Shown: in pieces, positions 24,499 to 35,127 of the stretch | Layout: each line of letters opens with the position of its first letter | How positions within the stretch are numbered: position 1 is the first letter of the stretch | Assembly (NCBI GenBank): GCA_963575645.1 | Contig: OY754470.1 | Location: 30,238,501 to 30,302,500 of the forward strand | Origin: Xanthostigma xanthostigma | Lineage: Eukaryota; Arthropoda; Insecta; Raphidioptera; Raphidiidae | Length of the DNA stretch: 64,000 bases | Direction of reading: 5' to 3' | Program-made: the position numbers and the translations under genes | Notes under the pieces: generated by a model | Seen by the model: the letters and a program-made list of their open reading frames with translations, nothing else | Databases searched by the model: none | What the model was told of the DNA's origin: nothing

Positions 24499-24879
24499 CT
24501 CGCCGTCACGTGTGTGAAGTTAGCCCCCCAACCAATCAATATTGCCCCCAAATATTTTGTAACCTTAATATTTTAATTTGTAACTATTTGTAACCAACTT
24601 TTTTAAATTTGTAACCAAACCGTTTTTGAGATATGACCGGTTTCTCAATGAGGGGCTAACTTCACGGTAGCCCCCCCAAGTCGTCAAATTTATTCGAAAT
24701 AATTTGTAACCTGACTATTTTAATTTGTAACTATTTGTAACCAACTTTTTAGAATTTGTAACCGAACCGTTCCCGAGTTATGACCGTTTTCTCGAATCAG
24801 TCAACAATGCATTGTTACTATTGTTGACTGAAACGAGAAAACGGTCATAGCTCGGGAATGGTCCGGTTACAAATTAAAA

Positions 24880-26520
24880 AACATTGGTTACAAATAGTTT
24901 CAAGTCAAAATATTGAGGTTACAAATTGTTTCGATTGAATTTGGTGCTTTTGGGGCACCCGTGAAGTTACCCCCTCATTGATAAACCAGTTATATCTCGA
25001 GAACAGTCCGGTTACAAATTCAAAAAACTTAGTTACAAATAGTTTCAAGTCAAAATATTAAGGTTACAAATTGTTTCAATTGAATTTGGTGCTTTTGGGG
25101 CACCAGTGAAGCTAGCCCCTCATTGAGAAACCAGTTATATCTCGGGAACAGTTAGGTTACAAATTCAAAAAACTTGGTTACAAATAGTTTCAAGTCAAAA
25201 TATTAAGGTTACAAATTGTTTCGATTGAATTTGGTGCTTTTGGGGCACCCGTGAAGTTAGCTCCTCATTGATAAACCAGTTATATCTCGGGAACAGTCCG
25301 GTTACAAATTCAAAAAACTTAGTTACAAATAGTTTCAAGTCAAAATATTAAGGTTACAAATTGTTTCAATTGAATTTGGTGCTTTTGGGGCACCCGTGAA
25401 GCTAGCCCCTCATTGATAAACCAGTTATATCTCGGGAACAGTTAGGTTACAAATTCAAAAAACTTGGTTACAAATAGTTTCAAGTCAAAATATTAAGGTT
25501 ACAAATTGTTTCGATTGAATTTGGTGCTTTTGGGGCACCCGTGAAGCTAGCCCCTCATTGATAAACCAGTTATATCTCGGGAACAGTCCGGTTACAAATT
25601 CAAAAAACTTAGTTACAAATAGTTTCAAGTCAAAATATTAAGGTTACAAATTGTTTCAATTGAATTTGGTGCTTTTGGGGCACCCGTGAAGCTAGCCCCT
25701 CATTGATAAACCAGTTATATCTCGGGAACAGTTAGGTTACAAATTCAAAAAACTTGGTTACAAATAGTTTCAAGTCAAAATATTAAGGTTACAAATTGTT
25801 TCGATTGAATTTGGTGCTTTTGGGGCACCCGTGAAGCTAGCCCCTCATTGATAAACCAGTTATATCTCGAGAACAGTCCGGTTACAAATTCAAAAAACTT
25901 AGTTACAAATAGTTTCAAGTCAAAATATTAAGGTTACAAATTGTTTCGATTGAATTTGGTGCTTTTGGGGCACCCGTGAAGCTAGCCCCTCATTGATAAA
26001 CCAGTTATATCTCGGGAACAGTCCGGTTACAAATTCAAAAAACTTAGTTACAAATAGTTTCATGTCAAAATATTAAGGTTACAAATTGTTTCGATTGAAT
26101 TTGGTGCTTTTGGGGCACCCGTGAAGCTAGCCCCTCATTGAGAAACGAGTTATATCTCGGGAACAGTTAGGTTACAAATTCAAAAAACTTGGTTACAAAT
26201 AGTTTCAAGTCAAAATATTAAGGTTACAAATTGTTTCGATTGAATTTGGTGCTTTTGGGGCACCCGTGAAGTTAGCTCCTCATTGATAAACCAGTTATAT
26301 CTCGGGAACAGTCCGGTTACAAATTCAAAAAACTTAGTTACAAATAGTTTCAAGTCAAAATATTAAGGTTACAAATTGTTTCGATTGAATTTGGTGCTTT
26401 TGGGGCACCCGTGAAGCTAGCCCCTCATTGAGAAACCAGTCATATTTCGGAAACGGTTCGGTTACAAATTAAACAACGTTGGTTACAAATTGTTACAAAT
26501 CAAAATATTAAGGTTACAAA
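24880..26520 (+). repeat. 145-bp tandem array, left arm (about 11 units)
   Basis: The tgaatttggtgctttt block recurs at 24936, 25081, 25226, 25371, 25516, 25661, 25806, 25951, 26096, 26241 and 26386, exactly 145 bp apart. Units alternate between two types (cagtccgg with cttagtt, and cagttagg with cttggtt), giving a 290-bp higher-order period over most of the array. Each unit contains three GTTACAAAT motifs. Confidence 0.92.
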
Positions 26521-26789
26521 TTGTTTGAGCGAATTTTTGTGACATTATAAAACCGGTTATATATCAGGAGCGGTTTGGTTACAACTTCTAAAAAGCTGGT
26601 TACAAATAGTTACTAATCAAAACATTATGGTAACAAATTGTTTCAAGTGAATTTCGTGACTTAAGGTGGGGTCCCAAATAATTTGTAACCTGACTAACCA
26701 AGCAATATTGCCCCCAAATATTTTGTAACCTTAATATTTTAATTTGTAACTATTTGTAACCAGCTTTTTTTAATGTGTAACCAAACCGT

Positions 26790-28080
26790 TTTCGAGATAT
26801 GATCGGTTTCTCAATGAGGGACTAACTTCACGGGTGCCCCAAAAACACCAAATTAGTTCGAAACGATTTGTAATCTTAATATTTTGACTTGAAACTATTT
26901 GTAACCAAGTTTTTTGAATTTGTAACCTAACTGTTCCCGAGATATAACTGGTTTCTCAATGAGGGGCTAGCTTCACGGGTGCCCCAAAAGCACCAAATTC
27001 AATTGAAACAATTTGTAACCTATTTTGACTTGAAACTATTTGTAACTAAGTTTTTTGAATTTGTAACCGGACTGTTCCCGAGATATAACTGGTTTATCAA
27101 TGAGGAGCATGCTTCACGGGTGCCCCAAAAGCACCAAATTCAATTGAAACAATTTGTAACCTTAATATTTTGACTTGAAACTATTTGTAACCAAGTTTTT
27201 TGAATTTGTAACCTAACTGTTCCCGAGATATAACTGGTTTCTCAATGAGGGGCTAGCTTCACGGGTGCCCCAAAAGCACCAAATTCAATTGAAACAATTT
27301 GTAACCTTAATATTTTGACTTGAAACTATTTGTAACTAAGTTTTTTGAATTTGTAACCGGACTGTTCCCGAGATATAACTGGTTTATCAATGAGGGGCTA
27401 ACTTCACGGGTGCCCCAAAAGCACCAAATTCAATTGAAACAATTTGTAACCTTAATATTTTGACTTGAAACTATTTGTAACTAAGTTTTTTGAATTTGTA
27501 ACCGGACTGTTCCCGAGATATAACTGGTTTATCAATGAGGGGCTAACTTCACGGGTGCCCCAAAAGCACCAAATTCAATCGAAACAATTTGTAACCTCAA
27601 TATTTTGACTTGAAACTATTTGTAACTAAGTTTTTTGAATTTGTAACCGGACTGTTCCCGAGATATAACTGGTTTATCAATGAGGGGCTAACTTCACGGG
27701 TGCCCCAAAAGCACCAAATTCAATTGAAACAATTTGTAACCTTAATATTTTGACTTGAAACTATTTGTAACTAAGTTTTTTGAATTTGTAACCGGACTGT
27801 TCCCGAGATATAACTGGTTTCTCAATGAGGGGCTAGCTTCACTGGTGCCCCAAAAGCACCAAATTCAATTGAAACAATTTGTAACCTTAATATTTTGACT
27901 TGAAACTATTTGTAACTAAGTTTTTTGAATTTGTAACCGGACTGTTCTCGAGATATAACTGGTTTATCAATGAGGGGGTAACTTCACGGGTGCCCCAAAA
28001 GCACCAAATTCAATCGAAACAATTTGTAACCTCAATATTTTGACTTGAAACTATTTGTAACCAATGTTTTTTAATTTGTA
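26790..28080 (-). repeat. 145-bp tandem array, right arm (inverted)
   Basis: The same unit in reverse orientation, with caccaaattcaattgaaac recurring every 145 bp or so (one unit near 27020 has a small deletion). The two unit types alternate at the left end, but the units nearest the right end are all of the ccggactg type. The arm arrays are therefore not exact mirror images and have changed independently. Confidence 0.9.
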
Positions 28081-28449
28081 ACCGGACCATTCCCGAGCTA
28101 TGACCGTTTTCTCGTTTCAGTCAACAATAGTAACAATGCATTGTTGACTGATTCGAGAAAACGGTCATAACTCGGGAACGGTTCGGTTACAAATTCTAAA
28201 AAGTTGGTTACAAATAGTTACAAATTAAAATAGTCAGGTTACAAATTATTTCGAATAAATTTGACGACTTGGGGGGGCTACCGTGAAGTTAGCCCCTCAT
28301 TGAGAAACCGGTCATATCTCAAAAACGGTTTGGTTACAAATTTAAAAAAGTTGGTTACAAATAGTTACAAATTAAAATATTAAGGTTACAAAATATTTGG
28401 GGGCAATATTGATTGGTTGGGGGGCTAACTTCACACACGTCTCGCCGTC

Positions 28450-28607
28450 TAGCCTAATATAAAAATTTTTGATAAACGTCTGCATTATAGAACTCTTCAA
28501 ATAAATAAAATTATCGACCAATTTTTTTCAGACTATATATTGACAAAAATAATAAAATTATAAATCAATATTTCACTAGATGACGTTTCGATCCAGATTT
28601 GGATCTT
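28450..28607 (-). repeat. Family C dispersed repeat fragment
   Basis: It contains cttcaaataaataaaatt at 28496 as in 14417-14454 and a minus-strand stem GATCC-AAATCT-GGATC followed by GAAACGTCATC (28578-28606). It abuts the F1 foldback copy 2. Together with the left flank of the giant foldback it may be one older repeat. Confidence 0.55.
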
Positions 28608-29036
28608 CTTAAGAATATTCGTCCCTGCAAACACCCCCTGCACCCTTCATCTCAAATCTTTTCCCCTCGCCTAAAACGGTTCGCGCTCTCCCGACGCTAT
28701 TTTTAAAGCTAGAGGGTTCTGGTAAACGCCAAATGAAAGACAAAGAATCAGACTACAGATCCTTCAGGCGAATTTTTTGAAAAAAAATTCCTGAAAAAAC
28801 TTACAACCTTTTGAAAAAAATAATAAGTTACGTAATATTTCACACGTAGGCGAAACTGTTTTTCAAAAAAATCGCCTGAAGGATCTGTAGTCTGATTCTT
28901 TGTCTTTCATTTGGCGTTTACCAGAACCCTCTAGCTTTAAAAATAGCGTCGGGAGAGCGCGAACCGTTTTTAGGCGAGGGGAAAAGATTTGAGATGAAGG
29001 GTGCAGGGGGTGTTTGCAGGGACGAATACTCTTAAG
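28608..29036. mobile_element. Foldback family F1, copy 2 (429 bp)
   Basis: Same arms and spacer as 16094-16524, differing by scattered substitutions (gcaaacacc versus gcaaatacc, for example). Arms span about 28608-28777 and 28869-29036. Two copies in one window show it is a mobile family, not a local duplication artefact. Confidence 0.87.
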
Positions 29037-29555
29037 AAATAATCTAAAAAAAATAAAAATTAATTAGTATATCTACTTATTTTCTTAAAGTACACAGGTA
29101 TAGGTGCACAAAAAGTTATAACTTATAATAATAAAATTTGGTGCCGAACCTATTATTTTACGTTTTATAATGGATTTTTTTTGAAAGCGGCTAAATTTTT
29201 TTTTAACTGACGGTGACAGATTTGGACAGCAATGCTTTTTATGTGGCGGGTAGTGTATGTCAAACGGATGAGCGGCATGGAACAGACAGTCCCAGCCGTG
29301 AATAAATAAATATGGCGGAAGGAGACGATGCAACCGTGCAATGAGGAATGCAATTTTCAACGTAAGAAACGTCAATGGCTCTACGTGTGTAGCTTCAAAT
29401 TTATTATGCATGCATCTCGTCTCTAATTACTATATTATTCACCTTATACAGTGTCAGTACCTACTACCAAGTACTAAGTGTAACATATTTACATAATATA
29501 GGTACCAATTCAGCATTCATTTCCTTTAGTTTTTCATAAATGAGCCAACATGTTA
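29037..29555. other. Intergenic, no gene seen
   Basis: The minus open frames at 29085-29411 lack domain similarity or a conserved start; nothing else is visible. Confidence 0.4.
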
Positions 29556-30540
29556 ATTAGTTCAGTGCATTTAGAAATATTTTATATGTGTGACCCAAAA
29601 ATTTCAGATACATTTTTTCTTTTTTTGCTTATTCGAAAGGGTCTTCAATGGAGACTTTAACCCTGAATTTGCGCATTCCCCAAATTGCCCCGTCCGCCGC
29701 CATCTTGGATTCTGTTTTTTTATTTTCAATTGCTCATATCTCGCGTTCTAATTATCCCACAGCAATCGTTCTAGGGTCGTTGGATTCGTCAGGATTTACT
29801 CTTTAATTGAATGTCTATCAAGTAAAACTCTCCAATGTACTGGAAAAAAGTTATTAGCGTCCAAAGTTAAAGTTTTTTATTAAAAGTTCTTGCGCCCGGT
29901 TTTTCCGCGCGAAGCTCTTTCCAGTGCATCTGAGACCCCCACCGACAGTTTACTATTTAAACTAGACTCAATTTCCGGTATTTCAAAAAAAATCATCCCG
30001 ATCGGTTGATTCCTCGCCCGCCAATCCACGCTCGAAGTAGCGCTGTTCATTATCGTGCTATTTTGAAGTCTCTAATACTCGCGTTTCGCGCTGCATTTCT
30101 CGCTTTTGTAACTAATATAATGCAAATTAAGATCAACGACATATTCGTTAAATCTGTGCTAAGAATACGCGTTTTACTTAATTTTTTATTTAAACTTATA
30201 ACTCAGATCAATAGTGACGTGTGAGTCGGACCGAACATGTAAATATTTTGAGTCGGAACGAAATTACCTACCCCCCCCCCCGTTTTCGAGGATGCGGCAT
30301 ACGGTGGAAATATTAAAATTTCGTTTTGGGGTTACGAAACCCCCCAAAACGGTCAAAAACCACCCCCAAACGGAGCAATTGAAACTAAAAAAAAGAATCC
30401 AAGATGGCGGCGGAGAGGGCAATTTGGGGAATGCGCAAATTCAGGGTTAAGGTCTCCATCGAAGACCCTTTCGAATAAGCAACAAAAGAAAAAATGTATC
30501 TGAAATTTTTGGGTCAATTCCTAAATGCACCGGACTAAAT
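29556..30540. mobile_element. TIR element with ~160-bp inverted ends (985 bp)
   Basis: The left end (ttcagtgcatttag at 29561) is mirrored by the right end (ctaaatgcaccgg at 30521). Inverted homology continues inward through acccaaaaatttcagatac, ttattcgaaagggtcttc and gcgcattccccaaattgcc to the aagatggcggcgg block near 30401. The centre (29720-30380) is non-coding, with a C-rich run at 30271. No transposase is seen. Confidence 0.75.
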
Positions 30541-30595
30541 CACAACAACCAAGATAATATCCGGGCATTCGTATATGCTTATAATTTTTTTATTT

Positions 30596-31384
30596 TTAGG
30601 GTTCCGTAGCCAAGTGGCAAAAAACGGAACATCTAATTTCGTTATAGCCCCGTTCGTCTGTCTGTCCGTATATGTCACAGCTTTATAACTCCGCCATCTT
30701 TCCATTGATTCGGATGAAATTGTACAAGCCGGTGTCTTACGTAAACCGGCACCATACAATTGTGTAATGAAATTAAAAAAAAAATTCCAGCCAATTGGGC
30801 GACGGGACCATTCCAACTTTAAAAATGTTGACATTTGGTTATAACAAAGAAAACAAAATCTCTGATATCGCGTGAGGTGACGCGGGTAGTGCAGGCTAGT
30901 ATTCATTATGATATTTGCTATTCGTTGCCACATGGTTACCTACATAATATGTTCACGTCATGTAAAAATTAATCAAAGCATGCTGAAATAGTTTATGTCT
31001 GACAGATCCATAAAACAAAAGAGCGGCTGATTTTTTTTTATTTTCAAAATATTTCCGAAACTATAAAGCTTAGAAAAACAAATTTTAGCGAAACTTTCTT
31101 GAAAAAATAAATAGAATAATAACCCGGTATGAAAAGTATACCATTATTATATAAAAAACACTGTTATAGCATATATCTCTTCTGCGCATGTGCCGATTTT
31201 CCCCAAAAACAATAGGGCTCTTCATATTTGCATACCAAACATCCTCCCAAAATTTGGTTTCAATCTGCTCATCCGTTTGACCTGTATCGTGTTCACAGAC
31301 TAACAGACAAACAGACCGCGCACAGAGTTTTTTCAAAAATATGTTTTTTTGGGTTCGGGGGACCTCACAACGGAAAGATATTGT
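30596..31384 (-). repeat. Dispersed repeat family R1, copy b
   Basis: It starts tagggttccgtagccaagtg, then cgttcgtctgtctgtccg, and runs inverted relative to copy a at 4921-5590. It contains a plus-strand catcctcccaaaatttggtt block and the gcgcatgtgccgatttt block shared with family R2. The open frames here are non-coding. Confidence 0.7.
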
Positions 31385-31625
31385 AAAATTTTTGAAAAGT
31401 GATTTTTCACCTAAACTAGTAGGTACCATTCCCCACTTGTGGGTTGGAATGGTAATATATAATTATTATATATTACCATTCCAACCCACAAGTGGGGAAT
31501 GGTACCTACTAGTTTAGGTGAAAAATCACTTTTCAAAAATTTTCATCCCTCAGTTCTATTTATGGAAAGCTAACCCTAAATTATTTAGGGTTAGCTTTCC
31601 ATAAATAGAACTGAGGGATGAAAAT
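31385..31625. repeat. Two adjacent perfect palindromes
   Basis: The first palindrome (31385-31543) has ~78-bp arms meeting in tatataattattatata and contains the R1 end motif CCATTCCAACCCACAAGTGG. Sharing only its last few bases, a second perfect palindrome follows at 31540-31625 (about 41-bp arms, cccctaaa-like centre). Such back-to-back hairpins could extrude as cruciforms. Confidence 0.8.
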
Positions 31626-32046
31626 TTGTATTTAAATCGGAACATTCAGCGTCCTGATCAAATGTGAATCGGAACGTATCCCCAGACCTGAGACCCCTGA
31701 AAATCCGGACATCTGGCAACGCTATACTTGCAGTCTATTGTGGCAAATCAGCTTGTAATATAACTAGCGACCTGGTCCGAATAAGCCCGAATTAGGATAA
31801 TGATTAATGACACCGTTGCACGTTGCAAAATTGGTCTTCCACGAAAAGAGCTTTTATTTTAACACGATAATATATGTATAGCGTACGTCCATCCTGAAGG
31901 TCCATTCTAATATTGATGAAAAACATTTTGTAATCGGGTGAGTAGTTTCGGAGATTACGTTCTACATCCAAACTTACAAACTTTACACCTCTTTATAATA
32001 TTAGTGTAGATTACACATAAGGGATTCATGCACGTTCTGATGTATA
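31626..32046. other. Intergenic, no gene seen
   Basis: A retroelement-tail-like phrase sits at about 31925-31990 (tcgggtgagtagtttcgg). Nothing else is recognised. Confidence 0.4.
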
Positions 32047-32368
32047 GTACGCGCCACGAATCTAAAAGGCTCGGAAGCTAGATGCGAATGCGGGCTTGCG
32101 CTTGTACAGTCTGTTGAAAAACTACAAACTCGCAACTCAACAAAACTAAAATAACAATAACAAGTTGACAATAGCCTACTCGACTGTACTTTAAAGCAGG
32201 AAAGCGACAAGTGCAGACTAAGGCAACGAGCGATCACGGCCAATCACCGACGAGCGCACGTTCCGTGCAGATAGCTGGGAGGTGGTGGGTGTCTCAACGG
32301 CTCTAAAATGTGCCTTTGCGACGCTGTTTGTGACTAACTTCCGAACCTTTTAGATCCGTGGCGTGTAT
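32047..32368. mobile_element. MITE family M1, second full-length copy
   Basis: The TIR TACGCGCCACGAATCTAAAA and its mirror ending gtggcgtgta bound about 322 bp. The internal sequence is nearly the same as 1302-1613, with a small insertion relative to it near 32195-32215. Confidence 0.8.
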
Positions 32369-32639
32369 TGTAATGTACTATACTGATACTTAATATATTT
32401 TCATTGCATTATTTAGATTAATTATAATTCGAAGTGATATCTCTTTAATGACATTATTATCATCACTTTGGACGATTGAGGCACAAAGAAGTGGTGGTTT
32501 CGTCGAATGAGCCACATCATGAAACATGAAAATAACATGAGACGTTAACTTTGAGAACTGAGATGAGAGTTTCGTTCAAAGCAAAGGAACATATAGTATA
32601 GGTACTGTGCATAAAGTGTATGTAATGACCTCCGAGATG

Positions 32640-32770
32640 TGTCTATTTCTGGAAGCGTCGCGACGCAACTTGGCAACGCGTCTACGTCCGCATACAGCCG
32701 CTCCCCTCTTACTATATAAAGGTTTATTTACACACTGACGGGACGACCAGACCGACGTTATAAATATTTA
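32640..32770 (+). promoter_or_regulatory. Weak candidate TATA promoter in a CpG-rich patch
   Basis: A GC-rich stretch (gcgtcgcgacgcaacttgg) is followed by TATATAAAGG at about 32713-32722. There is no coding exon downstream that I can see, so it may be a relic promoter of a mobile element. Confidence 0.2.
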
Positions 32771-32879
32771 GTGTGCTCAGTTTGTTCCAGAATTGTATTT
32801 ACCTAAGTCAAATTTGATCAGTGAAAGGATGCAAACGTAATCCCAACATATGAAGAAAAGTTTCTCTAACTATACAAGC

Positions 32880-33299
32880 TGACCGGTAATTCTCACGGGA
32901 GAAGAAATTATGACTAATTTCGAATTATTTAACTTCCATCGAAAATACGCCGTTTTTGAGAAAATCTACTTCGGTTTTCTTTTTACAAAAATCTGAATTT
33001 TGAGAGCGAAAATGACAAAAAAAATATTCTCACTTTTTGGACTGAATTTTTCCAAGATCTGATAGCTTACTAATTGGCCAACTTTCCTAAAGCTAAAAAC
33101 CACGAAATTTACTATTAGATTTTTTGTCGTGTGCTAAAACTTACAATAAATAAAAAAAATACAATAAAAATTCTTCACAGAAGTTAAGTGTCATTATCAT
33201 AAAAAATTACGAATTTTCGACGTCCAAGTGATAAGGCTAAATCATTCCAAATTAGTCATAGTTTCTTCTTCCAAGTGAAATATGAACAATTACCGGTCA
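32880..33299. mobile_element. MITE with ~100-bp imperfect TIRs
   Basis: The ends TGACCGGTAATT and AATTACCGGTCA are inverted, and similarity continues through gaagaaattatgactaattt and its counterpart aaattagtcatagtttcttc. It is 420 bp long without a coding frame. No certain duplication flanks it. Confidence 0.7.
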
Positions 33300-35034
33300 T
33301 CCTATATACCAGTCTGTGCAATGACAATGATTTTCAAGCAAGCTTAAACGTGTGTGACCCGCTTTGAAAGCATAGTGAGTTCCGTCATATTGATGCCGGC
33401 TGCAAAAAGCATTGTCAAAAAATTTGATTTTACAATGACATTAGATTGTGATCTTAATTACGGTTTTAAGCATGCAAGGACAGTCTAATGTCGTGAAACT
33501 AAAACATTAGATTGTATTTACTAACTCATCAAAAACAAATGATTGGTGTAAACAGAAAAACATTGCTTTTCAAACTAAATTTTTATCAATATGCAAAAAT
33601 GTTGTTTCGAAGTATATAAAACTGCGTTAAATACATGAATACATAGTTTTAAAAAAAATCACTTCATTCGGTAAAGAGATAGACGCCTAACAATAAAGTT
33701 TGGTCGACACCGTGCATATTTAGTGCAATTCTCATGACTCATTAATGCGTATATAATACCTTTATAATATGAAGTTTGGTTATCGTACACGACATAAATA
33801 AAAAACAAATGCTAGCACAACTTTTTTAACTTTTAATTTTTTTCGGAGACAGTCTACTACCATTCTGTATTATCATCGAATTTTACGAAACTGCGACAGT
33901 TAAAATTCAAACAGAGTGAAGAACCAACACTAATTAAGAAGGCAGTAAAAAAAATAATGTCTACATTTTGTTATACTTAAACCGTCCATAACAAATTATA
34001 AATCTAAATAAGTTTGTCAACTCAATAATATCAGGTTTAATCACACGAATGTCTTTATGACAAACATGTACCTAGCAAGAGATTGTTTCTAATTCAGTGT
34101 GTTATAGTATCAATTTTTTCGTAAATAACAAATTTCATAACTTATTTTAAAATTTAGACGAATTCGTTAAAGTAAACAAAAGAATCTAGAAACAAAACAG
34201 AAAGTAAATATAGGAAACAAAGGAAGTTCATAAAATAAACGGTTTTATTTACATAGTTGCAAGGCATAGATGACGGTATACGCTAAAAAAATACATTTTA
34301 AATACTCCGTATTGACAAAACAATAATAATAATGATAACCGCAAATATCAGTATATTTTATTAATAAATCCTAAGAATGAAGAAATAGGAGATATATTGC
34401 ATCTTAGTTCAGTTGTTTGTCTTAACATGCTTTACTCTACTTACTATGATCCAAAGCATGTAGGTAAATATAAAATAGCCATAAGATGTTCTAAGATGAA
34501 AGAATTATGTACACCTATATGTCATCACACGAATGACGGAAGTCGGAACGCCATTTTTTAATTTTTACTTCAGGTTTCACGACACATATATATATTATAT
34601 ACTGTTATTAAGATTGCGAAAAAAACATATTAATTTATGAAAATTTCATCTCAAAAAAGAGGCAAATACTTGGCTACTTATTTTTACTGTATAGATAGTC
34701 GTTTTATATTGTTAAAAATTATAAGAAATAAATTTGGTAGCAGGTATGGACGCCGCGAGGAGGTGTAAGAAGGTGTGATTCAGAGATAAGAAAATAGAAC
34801 ATCCTGGAGTAAGAAAAGAATAAAATATCAGAGTTGCATTATTGCAAACCTTGGAATCAATTCTCCAATCATTGGTTCCCTCTTGGAATTTGGATTCAAT
34901 ATCCTGACGGCGCCCATATGTAAGTAAACCTATATATCTCACATTTTATAATTTCTCTGGGACGTTTGTACTAGACTTGACGTTCATCTGTTATTAATTT
35001 ATTTTTAATTATAAAACCAGTGGGAGTATATGCC
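33300..35034. other. AT-rich intergenic, no gene seen
   Basis: No recognisable coding or repeat structure. The open frame at 34712-34942 is not protein-like. Confidence 0.4.
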
Positions 35035-35127
35035 CAAGTAATTCAAGAATTACAAGGCGCGAAATTTTACATCATATACCCCGGTATTTTGTTTGAATAT
35101 CGGTGTATATTTATCGTTCAGCCCGGA
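35035..35127 (+). repeat. Dispersed repeat shared with 44946-45040
   Basis: Both copies contain agtaattcaagaattacaag, gcgcgaa-ttttacat and atataccccnacg-like blocks. This copy leads directly into the 120-bp array. Confidence 0.65.

Larger units (their letters stand above)
24508..28440. mobile_element. Giant 3.93-kb foldback transposon with 9-bp TSD
   Basis: The left end ACGTGTGTGAAGTTAGCCCC is mirrored at the right end, and the perfect 9-bp direct repeat CTCGCCGTC flanks the element at 24499-24507 and 28441-28449. The outermost ~375 bp on each side are near-identical reverse complements and each contains an internal hairpin built on GTCAACAAT (about 24798-24827 and 28119-28150). Further in, the left arm is a 145-bp direct tandem array (24880-26520) and the right arm an array of the same units in the opposite orientation (26790-28080). 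The middle (26450-26790) has diverged units and a second copy of the terminal sequence. No transposase frame exists. A long TIR made of tandem repeats plus a 9-bp duplication matches Drosophila FB elements and Mutator-like foldbacks; that assignment is inference. Confidence 0.9.

Noticed and set aside
26979..27173. Open frame with repeated PQKHQIQLKQF
   Set aside because: It is a translation of the 145-bp tandem units of the foldback transposon, not a gene.
24508..28440. CRISPR-like or centromeric satellite array
   Set aside because: No spacers; units are inverted across a centre and bounded by a target-site duplication, so it is a transposon.
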